Assembly: GCF_000721105.1 (NCBI RefSeq)
Contig: NZ_JOEV01000034.1
Coordinates: forward strand, 1 to 64,000
Source of the DNA: Streptomyces cellulosae
GTDB taxonomy: Bacteria; Actinomycetota; Actinomycetes; Streptomycetales; Streptomycetaceae
Direction: 5' to 3'
Length of the DNA stretch: 64,000 nucleotides
How positions within the stretch are numbered: position 1 is the stretch's first letter; each line of letters starts with the position of its first letter. Shown in pieces: positions 62,582 through 64,000 of this stretch. A program made the translations under genes and the position numbers. Under the pieces are notes generated by a model, which searched no databases, had not been told where the DNA came from, and was given only the letters and a program-made list of their open reading frames with translations.

Positions 62582-63664
62582 ATGAGAGCGGGTGGATACG
62601 CGATGCGGACTCTCCTGAAGCCGGCGGCCGGGCTCACCTGCCTGTTCGCGCTGGCCACCGCGGGGTGCTCCGCGGGATCCGACGGCACGTCGGACACGGC
62701 ACCCGAGGTGTCCGAAAACGCCGGCTCCTCCCCCAGCGACCCCTCGGATCCCTCGGACGCCTCGGACCCCTCCGGCCGGGAGACGGCCACCGCCTACGCC
62801 CCCTACGTCAGTGCCACGGAGGCGTCCGACCTCGACTCCAACGGCTCCCCCACGACGTACCAACTCGCCTTCGTGATCTCCGACGGCGGCGGTTGCACAC
62901 CGAAGTGGAACGGCACCCACGCGATCGGCGACTCCAAGGTGAAGTCCCGGACATCGCGGCTCACTCAGAGCGGCGCCACGGTCCGTGTCTCCTTCGGCGG
63001 GGCGTCCGGCGAGGAGCTGGCGGCGACCTGTGACAGCGCGTCCGAGCTGGCGGCGGCGTACGGCGAGGCACTGGACGCGGCCGGCTCCACCCAGGCCGAC
63101 TTCGACATCGAGGGCGACGAACTGACCGACGACGACTCGGTCGGCCTGCGCTCCGAGGCGATCGCGCTGCTGCAGAAGGAACGCAGCGACCTCGGCGTCT
63201 CCTTCACCCTCCCGGTGATGCCGTCCGGCCTCGACGCCGACAGCCTCGCCCTCCTGGCGTCCGCCAACGAGCACGACGTCCAGGTCTCCACCGTCAACCT
63301 CATGACGATGAACTACGGGGAGTCGTACGACGGCGACATGGGCGACTACGCCCTCACCTCGGCGAAGGCCGCGCACACCCAGCTGAAGAAGGTCTTCGGC
63401 CTGTCCGACGCGGCCGCCTGGCGGGGCATGGCCCTCACCTCGATGATCGGCGTCAACGACGTCGCGGGGGAGACGTTCACCCTCTCGGACGCTGCCCAGG
63501 TCCGCACCTTCGCCGAGGAGAAGAAGCTCGCCTGGGTGTCGATGTGGTCGGCCCTCCGCGACCAGCAGTGCGAGGGCGACGACGCCGTGTCCGACGACGC
63601 GGCCACCGACTGCAGCGGGGTGACGCAGAGTCCGGGGGCGTTCGCGCAGGCCTTCGCCGGCTGA
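62582..63664 (+). CDS. GH18 chitinase-like lipoprotein
   Basis: A 360-residue putative lipoprotein. ATG 62582 has GGAGAC seven bases upstream; ATG 62603 is an equally good alternative and gives a compact signal peptide (MRTLLKPAAGLTCLFALATAGC, shown here in two parts: n-region Met-Arg, lipobox ATAGC). A Ser/Asp/Pro linker (PSDPSDPSDASDPS) follows. The rest resembles family 18 hydrolases: YQLAFVISDGGGCTPKWNG, VRVSFGGASGEEL, the catalytic-type motif ADFDIEGDE with Glu177, and NLMTMNYGESY. It may cleave or bind an N-acetylglucosamine polymer, perhaps the product of the neighbouring operon (inference). Confidence 0.82.
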   Translation: MRAGGYAMRTLLKPAAGLTCLFALATAGCSAGSDGTSDTAPEVSENAGSSPSDPSDPSDASDPSGRETATAYAPYVSATEASDLDSNGSPTTYQLAFVISDGGGCTPKWNGTHAIGDSKVKSRTSRLTQSGATVRVSFGGASGEELAATCDSASELAAAYGEALDAAGSTQADFDIEGDELTDDDSVGLRSEAIALLQKERSDLGVSFTLPVMPSGLDADSLALLASANEHDVQVSTVNLMTMNYGESYDGDMGDYALTSAKAAHTQLKKVFGLSDAAAWRGMALTSMIGVNDVAGETFTLSDAAQVRTFAEEKKLAWVSMWSALRDQQCEGDDAVSDDAATDCSGVTQSPGAFAQAFAG

Positions 63665-63667
63665 GCG

Positions 63668-64000
63668 TCAGCGGCGGCGGTGCACGAGCCGCCCCGCGCA
63701 CACCGTGGCGACGCACACGCCGGTCTCGTCGAAGACGGCGAGGTCGGCGCGGCCCGTCGAGCCGATCGAGACCGGGCGCGGGCCGGAGAGGACCAGGACA
63801 TCGTTGCGTCCGGCGGCGGCCCGGAGTTCCGGCGTTCCGGCGTACTCCTCGAGGACGGCCACCGCACCGAGCTTGAGCACCGCGTGAACGCGTTCACGCG
63901 GTGAGGGCGCGTCCGGGAGCGGCCCCTCGTGGACGCGGGCGGGCCCCAGTACGCCGGGCCAGCGCCGTACGCGGGCATCCGGGAACCGTGCCCGGACCTC
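63668..64000 (-). CDS. Amidohydrolase/imidazolonepropionase-like protein (N-terminus beyond window)
   Basis: The last 110 codons of a gene that enters from the right edge. The visible sequence (FPDARVRRWPGVLGPARVHEGPLPDA, split by Pro; then ELRAAAGRNDVLVLSGPRPVSIGSTGRADLAVFDE and CVATVCAGRLVHRRR) matches the C-terminal, composite beta-sheet part of metal-dependent amidohydrolases, as in small imidazolonepropionase-like proteins of Streptomyces. In that genus such a gene often lies near futalosine-pathway menaquinone genes, which would fit this region (from memory). It converges on the GH18-like gene with only three bases between stops. Confidence 0.65.
   Translation of the reverse strand, partial: EVRARFPDARVRRWPGVLGPARVHEGPLPDAPSPRERVHAVLKLGAVAVLEEYAGTPELRAAAGRNDVLVLSGPRPVSIGSTGRADLAVFDETGVCVATVCAGRLVHRRR
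63878..63903. promoter_or_regulatory. 26 bp perfect palindrome inside the amidohydrolase-like gene
   Basis: The 26 bases from 63878 to 63903 are a perfect palindrome with centre TGAACGCGTTCA. It lies within coding sequence (residues with Arg-Glu-Arg-Val-His). The core is close to Rex (TGTGAACGCGTTCACA) and LacI-family operators. Whether it binds a protein is unknown. Confidence 0.5.

Overview
The window is very GC-rich chromosomal DNA from an actinomycete, almost certainly a Streptomyces. The support is GC-dominated third codon positions, many GTG starts, ATGA/GTGA start-stop overlaps inside operons, Tat-type (RR) signal peptides, and a complete nuoA-N operon next to NlpC/P60, menaquinone and polyprenyl-synthase genes. 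No tRNA, rRNA, transposase, integrase, attachment site or CRISPR array was seen. Both window ends cut through genes.

Layout. 1-4.0 kb: a proline-rich protein (cut by the window start), divergent to a protein with a degenerate ParA-like P-loop, then an amidase and a flavodoxin-fold reductase. 4.0-9.7 kb (minus): an ABC-2 exporter pair, a LolA-like secreted protein, a CHRD/DUF3455 secreted protein and a long-chain polyprenyl diphosphate synthase. 10.0-11.5 kb: a decayed CocE/NonD hydrolase pseudogene. 11.7-13.5 kb: a c-di-AMP (ydaO-type) riboswitch ahead of a LysM/transglycosylase gene, then a HAD phosphatase. 13.7-19.6 kb: a galactan-utilisation locus (LacI regulator, ABC sugar importer, GH53 galactanase) with two inverted identical operators in the divergent promoter region. 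20-26.7 kb: a small lipoprotein, an AhpD-like protein, an FAD oxidoreductase plus ATP-grasp pair, fumarylacetoacetase and an M56 metalloprotease. 27.1-34.2 kb: an operon of GntR regulator, two-cluster ferredoxin, SsuABC-type importer and a fumarate/APS-reductase-like flavoprotein fused to HEAT repeats; its substrate is unknown. 34.3-36.3 kb: RecQ helicase.

36.5-52.6 kb: the complete 14-gene NADH:quinone oxidoreductase operon on the minus strand, with a Rex-type operator in its leader. 53.3-58.3 kb: an NlpC/P60 endopeptidase, peptide deformylase, a MenJ-like quinone-tail reductase, a GNAT acetyltransferase, a PASTA protein and the menaquinone methyltransferase MenG. 58.4-62.3 kb: a three-gene envelope polysaccharide operon (small membrane protein, deacetylase/GT2 fusion, acyltransferase). 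62.6-64 kb: a GH18-like lipoprotein and the end of an amidohydrolase-like gene.

How it fits together. Much of the window serves the respiratory chain: quinone tail synthesis (polyprenyl synthase), tail reduction (MenJ-like), ring methylation (MenG) and quinone reduction (Nuo). A second theme is the envelope: transglycosylase under c-di-AMP control, P60 peptidase, polysaccharide synthase. The clearest candidate for an undescribed system is the ferredoxin/flavoprotein-HEAT/importer operon at 27.1-34.2 kb, whose binding protein ends in a NosL-like domain. A structural oddity runs through the window: many genes are followed at once by short tandem arrays, often of 16-18 bp units, all of different sequence, and two of the arrays include the stop codon itself.
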